This document shows positions 1-7,800 of a stretch of DNA of 15,027 nt, one piece after another (position 1 is the stretch's first letter; each line of letters opens with the position of its first letter). The position numbers and the translations under genes are program-made. The DNA is from JBELHR01 sp042091275 (GTDB lineage Bacteria; Bacteroidota; Bacteroidia; Flavobacteriales; Flavobacteriaceae): NCBI GenBank assembly GCA_042091275.1, contig JBELHR010000037.1, positions 1 to 15,027 on the forward strand. The letters are read 5' to 3'. The notes under the pieces were generated by a model. The model saw nothing but the letters and a program-made list of their open reading frames with translations, ran no database searches and was not told the origin of the DNA.

Positions 1-53
1 AGAGCAGCTGATTTGTAATCAGCAGGTCGTGGGTTCGAGTCCCTCTATCGGCT
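1..53 (+). tRNA. tRNA-Thr(TGT), 5' end cut off by the window
   Basis: The window opens inside this tRNA. The anticodon stem (7-11 with 19-23) encloses a 7-base loop with anticodon TGT at 14-16. The T-arm follows (29-45, loop TTCGAGT at 34-40), then the 3' acceptor strand TATCGGC (46-52) and discriminator T at 53. The T stem has one T-T mismatch (30/44). The acceptor 5' strand and most of the D-arm lie to the left of the window. CCA is not encoded; the next bases are CAG. It is the first visible member of a Thr-Tyr-Gly-Thr tRNA cluster leading into tuf. Confidence 0.95.
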
Positions 54-91
54 CAGTTCTTTGAAGAATAACGGGATAAAAAAAGTACACT

Positions 92-172
<81 letters not shown>

Positions 173-208
173 CAATTTTTTTTATCATATTGCTCGATGA
201 ATGTCGAT

Positions 209-281
209 GCGAGAGTAGCTCAGTTGGTAGAGCGTCAGCCTTCCAAGCTGAATGTCGCCGGTTCGAACCCGGTCTCTCGCT
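209..281 (+). tRNA. tRNA-Gly(TCC)
   Basis: The acceptor arms GCGAGAG (209-215) and CTCTCGC (274-280) are fully complementary. The anticodon arm TCAGC/GCTGA encloses loop CTTCCAA, giving anticodon TCC. The T-loop is TTCGAAC and the discriminator is T281. CCA is not encoded (CAA follows). Only 10 nt separate it from the next tRNA, so the two are almost certainly processed from one transcript. Confidence 0.97.
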
Positions 282-291
282 CAAATTTTTT

Positions 292-363
292 GCCGGTGTA
301 GCTCAGAGGTAGAGCGTTTCCTTGGTAAGGAAGAGGTCACGGGTTCAATTCCCGTCATTGGCT
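292..363 (+). tRNA. tRNA-Thr(GGT)
   Basis: The acceptor arms GCCGGTG (292-298) and CATTGGC (356-362) pair with two G-T wobbles. The anticodon arm TTTCC/GGAAG encloses TTGGTAA, giving anticodon GGT. The T-arm ACGGG/CCCGT has loop TTCAATT and the discriminator is T363. CCA is not encoded (CAG follows). It is the second threonine tRNA of the cluster and lies 70 nt before tuf, as thrT does before tufB in E. coli. Confidence 0.97.
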
Positions 364-433
364 CAGGAATAGTGAAAAATGATTTAAAGATTAACACTAA
401 TTATATTTAACTAAGAATTAAAATTTATTAATC

Positions 434-1618
434 ATGGCAAAGGAAACTTTTGATCGCTCGAAACCGCACTTAAACATCGGTACTATTGGGCACGTTGATC
501 ACGGTAAAACTACCTTAACTGCAGCTATTACTACAGTATTAGCTAACAAAGGTCTATCTGAAGTAAAAGACTTCGATCAGATCGATAACGCTCCAGAGGA
601 AAAAGAAAGAGGTATTACAATTAATACATCTCACGTAGAGTATCAAACTGCTAACCGTCACTACGCACACGTTGACTGTCCAGGTCACGCGGATTACGTA
701 AAGAACATGGTAACAGGTGCTGCTCAGATGGATGGTGCAATTCTTGTTGTTGCTGCTACTGATGGTCCTATGCCTCAGACTCGTGAGCACATCCTTTTAG
801 GACGCCAGGTTGGTATTCCTAGAATGGTTGTATTCTTGAACAAAGTGGATATGGTTGATGATGAAGAATTACTTGAATTAGTTGATATGGAAGTTAGAGA
901 ATTACTTTCTTTCTACGACTATGATGGTGATAATACTCCAGTAATCCAAGGATCTGCTTTAGGTGGATTGAATAACGATGCTAAGTGGGTTGATTCAATT
1001 ATGGAATTGATGGATGCTGTTGATTCATGGATTGAAGAGCCATTGAGAGAAGTTGATAAAGATTTCTTGATGCCAGTTGAGGATGTATTCTCTATTACTG
1101 GACGTGGTACTGTTGCAACTGGTCGTATTGAGACAGGTGTAGCTAACTCTGGAGATACTGTTGATATCATCGGTATGGGTGCTGAAAAATTACAATCTAC
1201 AATTACTGGTGTTGAGATGTTCCGTAAGATCCTTGATAGAGGTGAAGCTGGAGATAACGTTGGTCTATTGTTGAGAGGTATTGAAAAATCTCAAATCAAA
1301 AGAGGTATGGTAATCTGTAAGCCAGGTTCTGTAACTCCACACGATAAGTTCAAAGCAGAGGTTTACGTTCTTAAGAAAGAAGAAGGTGGACGTCACACTC
1401 CATTCCACAACAACTACCGTCCACAGTTTTACGTTCGTACAACGGATGTAACAGGTACTATTAACTTACCTGATGGTGTTGAAATGGTAATGCCAGGAGA
1501 TAACTTAACTATTACAGTTGATCTATTATCACCAATCGCAATGAATGTTGGTTTACGTTTTGCAATCCGTGAAGGAGGTAGAACAGTAGGTGCTGGACAA
1601 GTTACTGAAATCCTATAA
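434..1618 (+). CDS. tuf: Elongation factor Tu
   Basis: EF-Tu is the GTPase that delivers aminoacyl-tRNA to the ribosomal A site. The 394-residue product has the usual length and all guanine-nucleotide motifs: P-loop GHVDHGKT (19-26), switch I threonine T62 in RGITIN, DCPGH (81-85) and NKVD (136-139), followed by SAL near residue 174. Beta-barrel domains 2 and 3 run to the C-terminus (ending VTEIL). The ATG follows an A/T-rich leader with A at -3 and no Shine-Dalgarno motif, as is usual in Bacteroidota. The gene sits behind four tRNA genes and before tRNA-Trp/secE, the position of tufB in E. coli. It is probably transcribed with the upstream tRNAs from a promoter beyond the left edge, since no good promoter is visible in the 70-nt gap. 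A hairpin with a T-tract follows the stop. Confidence 0.99.
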   Translation: MAKETFDRSKPHLNIGTIGHVDHGKTTLTAAITTVLANKGLSEVKDFDQIDNAPEEKERGITINTSHVEYQTANRHYAHVDCPGHADYVKNMVTGAAQMDGAILVVAATDGPMPQTREHILLGRQVGIPRMVVFLNKVDMVDDEELLELVDMEVRELLSFYDYDGDNTPVIQGSALGGLNNDAKWVDSIMELMDAVDSWIEEPLREVDKDFLMPVEDVFSITGRGTVATGRIETGVANSGDTVDIIGMGAEKLQSTITGVEMFRKILDRGEAGDNVGLLLRGIEKSQIKRGMVICKPGSVTPHDKFKAEVYVLKKEEGGRHTPFHNNYRPQFYVRTTDVTGTINLPDGVEMVMPGDNLTITVDLLSPIAMNVGLRFAIREGGRTVGAGQVTEIL

Positions 1619-1644
1619 TTAGGATAAAGCAATTATAATTAAAG

Positions 1645-1673
1645 AAGGTGCCTCTTTTAGAGTGCACCTTTTT
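1645..1673 (+). terminator. Rho-independent terminator or attenuator after tuf
   Basis: The arms AAGGTGC (1645-1651) and GCACCTT (1664-1670) pair perfectly. An inner helix CTCT/AGAG (1652-1655/1659-1662) closes a TTT loop, with one bulged T at 1663. A T-run covers 1669-1673. The T-run ends only two bases before tRNA-Trp, and no promoter is evident between them, so it probably works as a partial terminator that lowers, but does not abolish, transcription of the downstream genes. Confidence 0.75.
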
Positions 1674-1675
1674 AT

Positions 1676-1748
1676 ACGGGCATAGCTCAGTTGGTAGAGC
1701 ACTGGTCTCCAAAACCAGGTGTCGGGAGTTCGAGTCTCTCTGCCCGTG
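1676..1748 (+). tRNA. tRNA-Trp(CCA)
   Basis: The acceptor arms ACGGGCA (1676-1682) and TGCCCGT (1741-1747) pair fully. The anticodon arm CTGGT/ACCAG (1702-1706/1714-1718) has CCA at 1709-1711. The discriminator is G1748, the base expected for bacterial tRNA-Trp. A 3' CCA is not encoded (CAT follows). It lies between the tuf hairpin and secE, 15 nt before the secE start, so it must be excised from a longer transcript. Confidence 0.97.
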
Positions 1749-1763
1749 CATAAAACGAGAAAT

Positions 1764-1955
1764 ATGAGTTTTAAAACATACGTTAAAGAGTCTTTCGAAG
1801 AACTAAACAATAAAATGACATGGTTGCCTTTTGCAGAGGCACAAAAAACGACAGTAGTAGTTGCTACTTTTACTGTTTTATTTGCCTTGTCAGTATTTCT
1901 TGTAGATAAAGTTTTTCAAGGTGCTCTAGATAACTTTTTTAATTTATTTGTCTAA
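1764..1955 (+). CDS. secE: Protein translocase subunit SecE
   Basis: SecE is the small essential subunit that clamps SecY in the inner-membrane SecYEG channel. The 63-residue product matches the short single-span form found outside the enterobacteria. It has an amphipathic N-terminal helix (about 1-18), the conserved W-x-P hinge (W20, P22), and one hydrophobic transmembrane helix at about 29-47 ending at a charged VDK. The ATG at 1764 was chosen because an in-frame upstream start at 1719 would lie inside tRNA-Trp and add 15 residues unlike the family. nusG follows after 9 nt. The secE-nusG pair before rplK is one of the most conserved bacterial gene orders. Confidence 0.95.
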   Translation: MSFKTYVKESFEELNNKMTWLPFAEAQKTTVVVATFTVLFALSVFLVDKVFQGALDNFFNLFV

Positions 1956-1964
1956 ATCACAATC

Positions 1965-2516
1965 ATGGCTGAATCTGTAAAAAAATGGTACGTTGTACGT
2001 GCAATTGGTGGGCAAGAAAACAAGGTTAAAGGATATATTGAAACAGAGATTTCAAGACTTGGACTGAGTGATTTTGTAGATCAAGTGTTAGTTCCAACTG
2101 AAAAAGTTGTTCAGATGAGAGCTGGAAAGAAATACACCAAAGAGCGTGTATACTTTCCTGGTTATGTGATGGTAGAGGCTAATCTTTCAGGAGAGGTGCC
2201 ACATGTTATCAAATCGGTTACCGGTGTTATCGGTTTCTTGGGTGAGACAAAAGGTGGAGAGCCAGTAGCGATGAGACAGAGCGAAATCAATCGTATGCTT
2301 GGTAAAGTGGACGAGTTGGCTGTGCAGTCTGATCAAATTGCTATTCCTTTCAATGTAGGTGAAACGGTTAAAGTAACCGAAGGTCCTTTCAATGGATTTG
2401 ATGGTGTAGTAGAGAAAGTGAATGAAGAGAAACGCAAACTTGAGGTGATGGTTAAGATTTTCGGAAGAAAAACACCGCTCGAGTTGGGTTATATGCAAGT
2501 GAGTAAAATATCATAA
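1965..2516 (+). CDS. nusG: Transcription termination/antitermination protein NusG
   Basis: NusG binds the clamp of RNA polymerase, raises processivity and links transcription to translation or Rho. The 183-residue protein has the N-terminal NGN domain (WYVVRAIGGQE near the start; FPGYVMVE around residues 64-71) and a C-terminal KOW domain from about 125 onward (VGETVKVTEGPFNGFDGVV, then FGRKTPLELGY). The length is normal. It starts 9 nt after secE and lies 68 nt before rplK, so it is in the same operon as the RNA polymerase subunits it contacts. Confidence 0.98.
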   Translation: MAESVKKWYVVRAIGGQENKVKGYIETEISRLGLSDFVDQVLVPTEKVVQMRAGKKYTKERVYFPGYVMVEANLSGEVPHVIKSVTGVIGFLGETKGGEPVAMRQSEINRMLGKVDELAVQSDQIAIPFNVGETVKVTEGPFNGFDGVVEKVNEEKRKLEVMVKIFGRKTPLELGYMQVSKIS

Positions 2517-2534
2517 TTGTTACATTATATTGAA

Positions 2535-2561
2535 TTACACGCGCTTCCAAATTGTGTGTAA
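2535..2561 (+). promoter_or_regulatory. Possible stem-loop in the rplK leader
   Basis: In the 68-nt gap between nusG and rplK the segments TTACACGCG (2535-2543) and TGTGTGTAA (2553-2561) can form a 9-bp helix, including two G-U pairs, around a 9-nt loop. In several bacteria ribosomal protein L1 represses the rplK-rplA mRNA by binding a structure in this place. I cannot recognise the L1 target motif here, so a regulatory role is only suggested by position. No T-tract follows, so it is not a terminator. Confidence 0.3.
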
Positions 2562-2584
2562 GGAATTTAACTAAAGAATTAAAG

Positions 2585-3022
2585 ATGGCAAAAGAAGTAA
2601 GTAAAGTAGTAAAATTACAAGTGCGTGGAGGAGCGGCAAACCCTTCGCCACCAGTTGGACCTGCTTTAGGTGCTGCCGGAGTTAACATCATGGAGTTCTG
2701 TAAGCAGTTTAATGCTAGAACTCAGGATAAGCAAGGAAAAGTTTTACCTGTTGCTATTACAGTATACAAGGATAAGTCTTTTGAATTTGTTGTTAAAACT
2801 CCACCAGCAGCAGTACAAATTTTAGAAGCGGCTAAAGTAAAAAAGGGTTCAGGAGAACCAAACCGTAACAAAGTTGCAAGTGTAACTTGGGATGATCTTA
2901 AAGTTATCGCTGAAGACAAAATGGTAGATTTAAATGCATTTACTGTGGAATCTGCAATGCGTATGATGGCAGGAACTGCTCGTTCAATGGGAATAACCGT
3001 AAAAGGGGACGCTCCTTTTTAA
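2585..3022 (+). CDS. rplK: 50S ribosomal protein L11
   Basis: L11 binds 23S rRNA at the GTPase-associated centre and, with the L10/L12 stalk, stimulates elongation-factor GTPases. It is also the target of thiostrepton-class antibiotics. The 145-residue protein has the proline-rich N-terminal signature (NPSPPVGPALG, residues 19-29, with P22, P23 and P26) followed by GVNIMEFCKQFN. The C-terminal RNA-binding domain ends in ARSMGITVKGDAPF. The start at 2585 (MAKEVSK) was preferred over an in-frame ATG at 2552 because the family begins here and the longer version adds 11 unrelated residues. rplA follows after 22 nt. Confidence 0.98.
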   Translation: MAKEVSKVVKLQVRGGAANPSPPVGPALGAAGVNIMEFCKQFNARTQDKQGKVLPVAITVYKDKSFEFVVKTPPAAVQILEAAKVKKGSGEPNRNKVASVTWDDLKVIAEDKMVDLNAFTVESAMRMMAGTARSMGITVKGDAPF

Positions 3023-3044
3023 TAAACCTTAAGCATTAATTAAA

Positions 3045-3734
3045 ATGGCAAAATTAACAAAGAAGCAAAAAGAGGCTGTTGCTAAGTTAGAGCTAAACAA
3101 GGTTTATTCTTTAACAGAAGCAGTGAGTAAAGTCAAAGATCTTGCAAGTGAGAACTTTGATGCATCTGTAGATATAGCTATGCGTTTGGGTGTTGATCCA
3201 AGAAAAGCTAATCAGATGGTAAGAGGTGTGGTAACTTTACCACACGGAACAGGTAAAGATGTAAAGGTATTAGCTTTAGTTACTCCAGACAAGGAGGAAG
3301 CTGCTAAAGAAGCTGGTGCTGATTATGTTGGATTAGACGAATACCTTGCTAAAATCAAGGGGGGTTGGACTGATGTTGATGTAATTATTACTATGCCAAG
3401 TGTTATGGGGAAATTAGGTCCTTTAGGTCGTGTTTTAGGACCAAGAGGTTTAATGCCAAACCCTAAGACTGGAACAGTTACTATGGATGTAGCCAAAGCT
3501 GTGAAGGATGTAAAAGCTGGTAAAATCGACTTTAAAGTGGATAAAACTGGTATCATTCACGCTGCGATTGGAAAAACATCTTTTGATGCTAAGAAATTAG
3601 AGGAAAACGCTCAAGAGTTGATCACTACGATTAACAAATTGAAGCCGACAGCCGCTAAAGGAACTTATATCAAAAGTACATACCTATCTAGTACAATGAG
3701 TCCAAGTGTAGAAATAGATTCAAAATCAATTTAA
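3045..3734 (+). CDS. rplA: 50S ribosomal protein L1
   Basis: L1 forms the mobile stalk on the E-site side of the 50S subunit and helps release deacylated tRNA. In many bacteria it also represses its own rplK-rplA mRNA. The 229-residue product has the standard length. The family hallmark GKLGPLGRVLGPRGLMPNP spans residues 122-140, and the N-terminal helix MAKLTKKQKEA is also typical. The start codon lies 22 nt after rplK and the stop lies 24 nt before rplJ. That last gap is much shorter than the roughly 200-nt L10-binding leader of E. coli. Confidence 0.98.
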   Translation: MAKLTKKQKEAVAKLELNKVYSLTEAVSKVKDLASENFDASVDIAMRLGVDPRKANQMVRGVVTLPHGTGKDVKVLALVTPDKEEAAKEAGADYVGLDEYLAKIKGGWTDVDVIITMPSVMGKLGPLGRVLGPRGLMPNPKTGTVTMDVAKAVKDVKAGKIDFKVDKTGIIHAAIGKTSFDAKKLEENAQELITTINKLKPTAAKGTYIKSTYLSSTMSPSVEIDSKSI

Positions 3735-3758
3735 TAAGGACCCTTTAATTCGTATATC

Positions 3759-4274
3759 ATGACTAAAGAAGAAAAATTTAAAGTAGTTGACGATTTAACG
3801 GCCCAATTAGCTGAGAACAATGTTATTTATTTAGCAGATATCTCTGGTTTAGATGCTTTGACAACCTCAAACTTGAGAAGATCAGCATTTAAGGCTAACG
3901 TTAAGTTGACAGTAGTAAAAAATACATTGCTTGCTAAAGCAATGGAGAAATCTGATAAGGATTTTGGAGAACTTCCTGAGACTTTAAAAGGTAATACATC
4001 TGTGATGTATGCTGAAGCAGGTAATGCACCAGCAAAGTTAATCAAAGAGTTTCGTAAGAAATCTGAAAAGCCGGTATTAAAAGGAGCTTTTGTAGAATCA
4101 GCTGTTTATGTAGGAGACGATCAATTAGATGCTCTTGTAAATATCAAATCTAGAGAAGAGCTTATCGGAGATATCATCGGATTGCTTCAATCGCCTGCTA
4201 AAAATGTTGTTTCAGCATTGCAGTCAGGAGGTCAAACTCTTTCTGGTATCGTAAAGACGTTATCAGAGAAATAA
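3759..4274 (+). CDS. rplJ: 50S ribosomal protein L10
   Basis: L10 anchors the L7/L12 dimers to 23S rRNA at the base of the factor-binding stalk. The 171-residue protein has the typical N-terminal domain (MTKEEKFKVVDDL; FKANVKLTVVKNTL; KGNTSVMYA) and a C-terminal alpha-helix (about 140-171, with SPAKNVVSALQSGGQTLSGI) that carries the L7/L12 binding sites. It begins 24 nt after rplA with A at -3 and no Shine-Dalgarno motif. rplL follows after 45 nt, keeping the stalk proteins next to each other. Confidence 0.97.
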   Translation: MTKEEKFKVVDDLTAQLAENNVIYLADISGLDALTTSNLRRSAFKANVKLTVVKNTLLAKAMEKSDKDFGELPETLKGNTSVMYAEAGNAPAKLIKEFRKKSEKPVLKGAFVESAVYVGDDQLDALVNIKSREELIGDIIGLLQSPAKNVVSALQSGGQTLSGIVKTLSEK

Positions 4275-4319
4275 TTAGCGCACAAATAAACATATATAAA
4301 GAAAATTAAATTTATTAAA

Positions 4320-4691
4320 ATGGCAGATTTAAAAGATTTCGCAGAACAATTAGTTAACTTAACAGTAAAAGAAGTTAATGAATTAGCTACTATTTTAAAA
4401 GATGAGTACGGTATCGAACCAGCAGCAGCAGTAGCAGCAGCAGCAGGACCAGCAGCAGCAGGTGAAGCAGCTGAAGAGCAATCTGAATTCGATGTAATCT
4501 TAAAAGCAGCAGGTGGTTCTAAACTAGCAGTTGTAAAATTAGTTAAGGAATTAACTGGTTTAGGATTAAAAGAAGCTAAAGGTATCGTAGATGGTGCTCC
4601 AGCTCCAATCAAGGAGGGGATCTCTAAAGACGAAGCTGAAGGTCTAAAAGCATCTTTAGAAGAAGCAGGAGCAGAGGTTGAGCTTAAGTAA
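4320..4691 (+). CDS. rplL: 50S ribosomal protein L7/L12
   Basis: L7/L12 is the multicopy stalk protein that recruits translation GTPases. The 123-residue acidic protein has an N-terminal dimerisation domain (about 1-33), an Ala/Gly/Pro hinge (34-52) and the globular C-terminal domain (from about 56: SEFDVIL; KLAVVKLVKELTGLGLKEAKGIVDGAP). The hinge is encoded almost entirely by GCA codons, forming short GCA repeats at 4422-4430, 4434-4445 and 4452-4460. The translation start ATTAAAATG lacks a Shine-Dalgarno motif. A long hairpin follows before rpoB, where extra stalk expression relative to polymerase would be set. Confidence 0.98.
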   Translation: MADLKDFAEQLVNLTVKEVNELATILKDEYGIEPAAAVAAAAGPAAAGEAAEEQSEFDVILKAAGGSKLAVVKLVKELTGLGLKEAKGIVDGAPAPIKEGISKDEAEGLKASLEEAGAEVELK

Positions 4692-4714
4692 GCTTAACAA
4701 CAAATAAAACTGAA

Positions 4715-4756
4715 GGTTTAGGTCCTGGACATTTGTCCAGTGACCTAAACCATTTT
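4715..4756 (+). terminator. Intercistronic attenuator-like hairpin between rplL and rpoB
   Basis: GGTTTAGGTC (4715-4724) pairs with GACCTAAACC (4742-4751) and CTGGAC (4725-4730) pairs with GTCCAG (4735-4740). This gives a 16-bp stem with one bulged T (4741) and an ATTT loop. A short T-run (4753-4756) follows. In E. coli the same interval carries a partial terminator that lowers rpoBC relative to rplJL. The structure here is in the right place for that job, but the weak T-run implies incomplete termination or an RNA-processing site. Confidence 0.65.
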
Positions 4757-4802
4757 GTGCATATAATAGTTCTATTAACAGATTAATTAAAAATTTTCAC
4801 CT

Positions 4803-7800
4803 TTGGCAACGAAAACTAATAATCAGAGAATTAATTTCGCCACTGCTAAATACGTGACTGAATATCCGGACTTTTTAGATATTCAAATTAAGTCATTTAA
4901 GGATTTCTTTCAATTAGAAACGAAAGCAGATGAGCGAGGTGAGGAAGGTTTGTATAAAACCTTCATGGACAACTTCCCAATTACGGATACCCGTAACAAT
5001 TTTGTATTAGAGTTTTTGGATTATTTCGTGGATCCACCGCGTTATTCCATTCAAGAGTGTATCGAAAGAGGTCTTACCTATTCCGTTCCTCTAAAAGCTC
5101 GTCTAAAATTGTATTGTACGGATCCAGAACACGAAGATTTTGAGACCATTGTACAGGATGTTTATTTAGGAACAATTCCTTACATGACCGGTTCTGGTAC
5201 CTTTGTAATCAACGGTGCAGAACGTGTTGTAGTTTCTCAATTACACCGATCTCCAGGTGTTTTCTTTGGACAATCTTTCCACGCAAATGGAACTAAGTTG
5301 TATTCAGCAAGAGTTATTCCTTTTAAAGGATCTTGGATTGAATTTGCAACAGATATCAATCAGGTGATGTATGCCTATATTGATAGAAAGAAAAAATTAC
5401 CAGTAACTACGCTTTTCCGTGCTATCGGTTTTGAACGCGATAAGGATATTCTTGAAATCTTTGACCTTGCAGAGGAAATCAAAGTTTCCAAGACGGGACT
5501 TAAAAAAGTTCTCGGACGTACCTTAGCAGCGCGTGTATTGAAAACATGGCATGAGGATTTCGTAGATGAGGATACAGGTGAAGTTGTATCTATCGAGCGT
5601 AACGAAATTATTTTCGAACGCGAGACTGTTTTAGAAAAAGAACATATCGACGAAATCGTCGATTCTGGTGCTAAGACAATTTTATTGCACAAAGAGGAGA
5701 ACCAGCAGTCTGATTATGCTATTATCCACAATACCTTGCAAAAGGATCCAACAAACTCTGAAAAAGAGGCTGTTGAACATATTTATCGTCAACTTCGTAA
5801 TGCAGAACCGCCTGATGTCGAGACTGCAAGAGGAATTATTGATAAATTATTCTTTTCTGAGCAACGTTACAATCTAGGTGAGGTTGGACGTTATAGAATG
5901 AACAAAAAATTAGGTTTAGATATCGATATGGACGAGCGAGTGCTTACCAAATTGGATATCATTACCATCATTAAATACTTAATTGAATTAATTAATTCAA
6001 AAGCAGAGGTCGATGATATCGATCACTTGTCTAACCGTCGTGTTAGAACTGTTGGAGAACAATTAGCTAGTCAATTTGGTGTTGGTCTTTCTCGTATGGC
6101 GCGTACGATTCGCGAGCGTATGAACGTTAGAGATAACGAGGTCTTTACACCTATTGATTTGATTAATGCTAAGACTTTGTCCTCTGTTATTAATTCTTTC
6201 TTTGGAACAAATCAGTTGTCTCAGTTTATGGATCAAACCAATCCACTTGCTGAAATAACGCACAAACGTAGACTTTCTGCTCTTGGGCCTGGAGGTTTAT
6301 CTAGAGAGCGTGCAGGATTTGAGGTTCGTGATGTTCACTATACGCATTACGGTCGTCTATGTCCAATTGAAACTCCGGAAGGACCGAATATTGGATTGAT
6401 CTCTTCTCTTTCTGTTTATGCTAAAGTAAATAATCTAGGTTTTATCGAAACTCCTTATCGCGAGGTTGAAGAAGGTAAAGTAGATATCAAAAACACTCCT
6501 GTATACCTTTCTGCTGAAGAGGAAGAAGGTATGAAAATTGCGCAATCAAATATCGATTTGAAAGAGGATGGAGTTTTTGTAGATGAGAGAATTATCATTC
6601 GTGAAAATGGGGATTTCCCAGTTGTTGAGCGAACGGATGTAAACTATATGGATGTCTCTCCAAATCAGATTGCTTCGATTTCAGCATCTCTTATTCCATT
6701 TTTGGAGCATGATGATGCCAACCGTGCACTGATGGGATCTAACATGATGCGTCAAGCCGTTCCACTATTGAGACCAGAGTCTCCTATCGTTGGTACAGGT
6801 TTGGAAAGACGTGTTGCAAAAGATTCTCGTATTTTAATTAATGCGGAAGGAGCTGGTGTTGTCGAGTATGTGGATGCTAACAAAATTGTCGTAAAATACG
6901 ATCGTACGGACGAAGAGCGATTGGTGAGTTTTGACAACGATGAGAAGTCTTACAACTTGATCAAATTTAGAAAGACCAACCAAGGAACGAACATCAACCT
7001 AAAACCTATCGTTAAGAAAGGAGATCGCGTTGAAAATGGACAAGTTCTTTGTGAAGGATATGCTACTCAAAAAGGAGAATTAGCCTTGGGTAGAAACATG
7101 AAAGTAGCCTTTATGCCTTGGAAAGGGTATAACTTTGAGGATGCGATTGTGATTTCTGAGCGTGTTGTGCGTGAGGATATATTCACTTCTATTCATATCG
7201 ATGAGTACTCTTTGGATGTAAGAGATACGAAGTTAGGTTCTGAAGAATTGACAAATGATATTCCAAACGTTTCTGAAGAGGCTACAAAAGACCTCGATGA
7301 AAATGGAATGATTAGAATTGGTGCAGAAGTAAAACCAGGAGATATTCTAATTGGAAAGATTACACCGAAAGGAGAATCTGATCCAACTCCAGAGGAAAAA
7401 CTTCTTAGAGCCATATTCGGTGATAAAGCAGGAGATGTAAAAGATGCATCTCTAAAAGCTTCTCCTTCATTGAGAGGGGTTGTTATTGACAAAAAGTTAT
7501 TTAAACGCGCTGTCAAAGACAAATCTAAAAGAGCTAAAGACAAAGAAGATACAGCTATCGTTGAGCAGAAATATGCTGCTGAATTAGAAGCTTTAAAAGA
7601 TGTTCTTGTTGAGAAGTTATTTGGACTTGTCGGAGGTAAAACTTCTCAGGGTGTTCAAAATGACTTAGGTGAAGATGTATTTCCAAAAGGAAAGAAATTC
7701 ACACTTAAAATGTTGAATTCTATTACAGATTTCACCCACTTGGTTAAAGGTTCATGGACTACGGACGATGAAGTTAACCGTTTGGTGAGTGAATTGGTTC

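Noticed and set aside
402..409. TATATTTA before tuf as a possible -7 box
   Set aside because: It differs from TAnnTTTG at the last base and has no TTTG about 20 bp upstream; the tuf leader is simply AT-rich.
1719..1763. Upstream in-frame extension of secE starting inside tRNA-Trp
   Set aside because: The added 15 residues are read from tRNA sequence and do not fit the SecE N-terminus; ATG at 1764 is the sensible start.
4232..4612. 126-residue minus-strand reading frame opposite rplJ/rplL with an Ala-rich stretch
   Set aside because: It is a shadow of the GCA-rich rplL coding sequence; it has no recognisable domain and lies opposite two conserved genes.
4762..4768. TATAAT-like -10 element (ATATAATA) between rplL and rpoB
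   Set aside because: E. coli-type -10 boxes are not the Bacteroidota promoter consensus, the region is AT-rich so the hexamer is expected by chance, and there is no -33 TTTG partner.
5668..5877. Plus-strand 69-residue frame inside rpoB
   Set aside because: It is out of frame within a fully conserved part of RpoB and has no family resemblance.
7193..7543. Minus-strand 116-residue frame inside rpoB
   Set aside because: It is antisense to conserved RpoB coding sequence, without a start context or neighbours that would support it.
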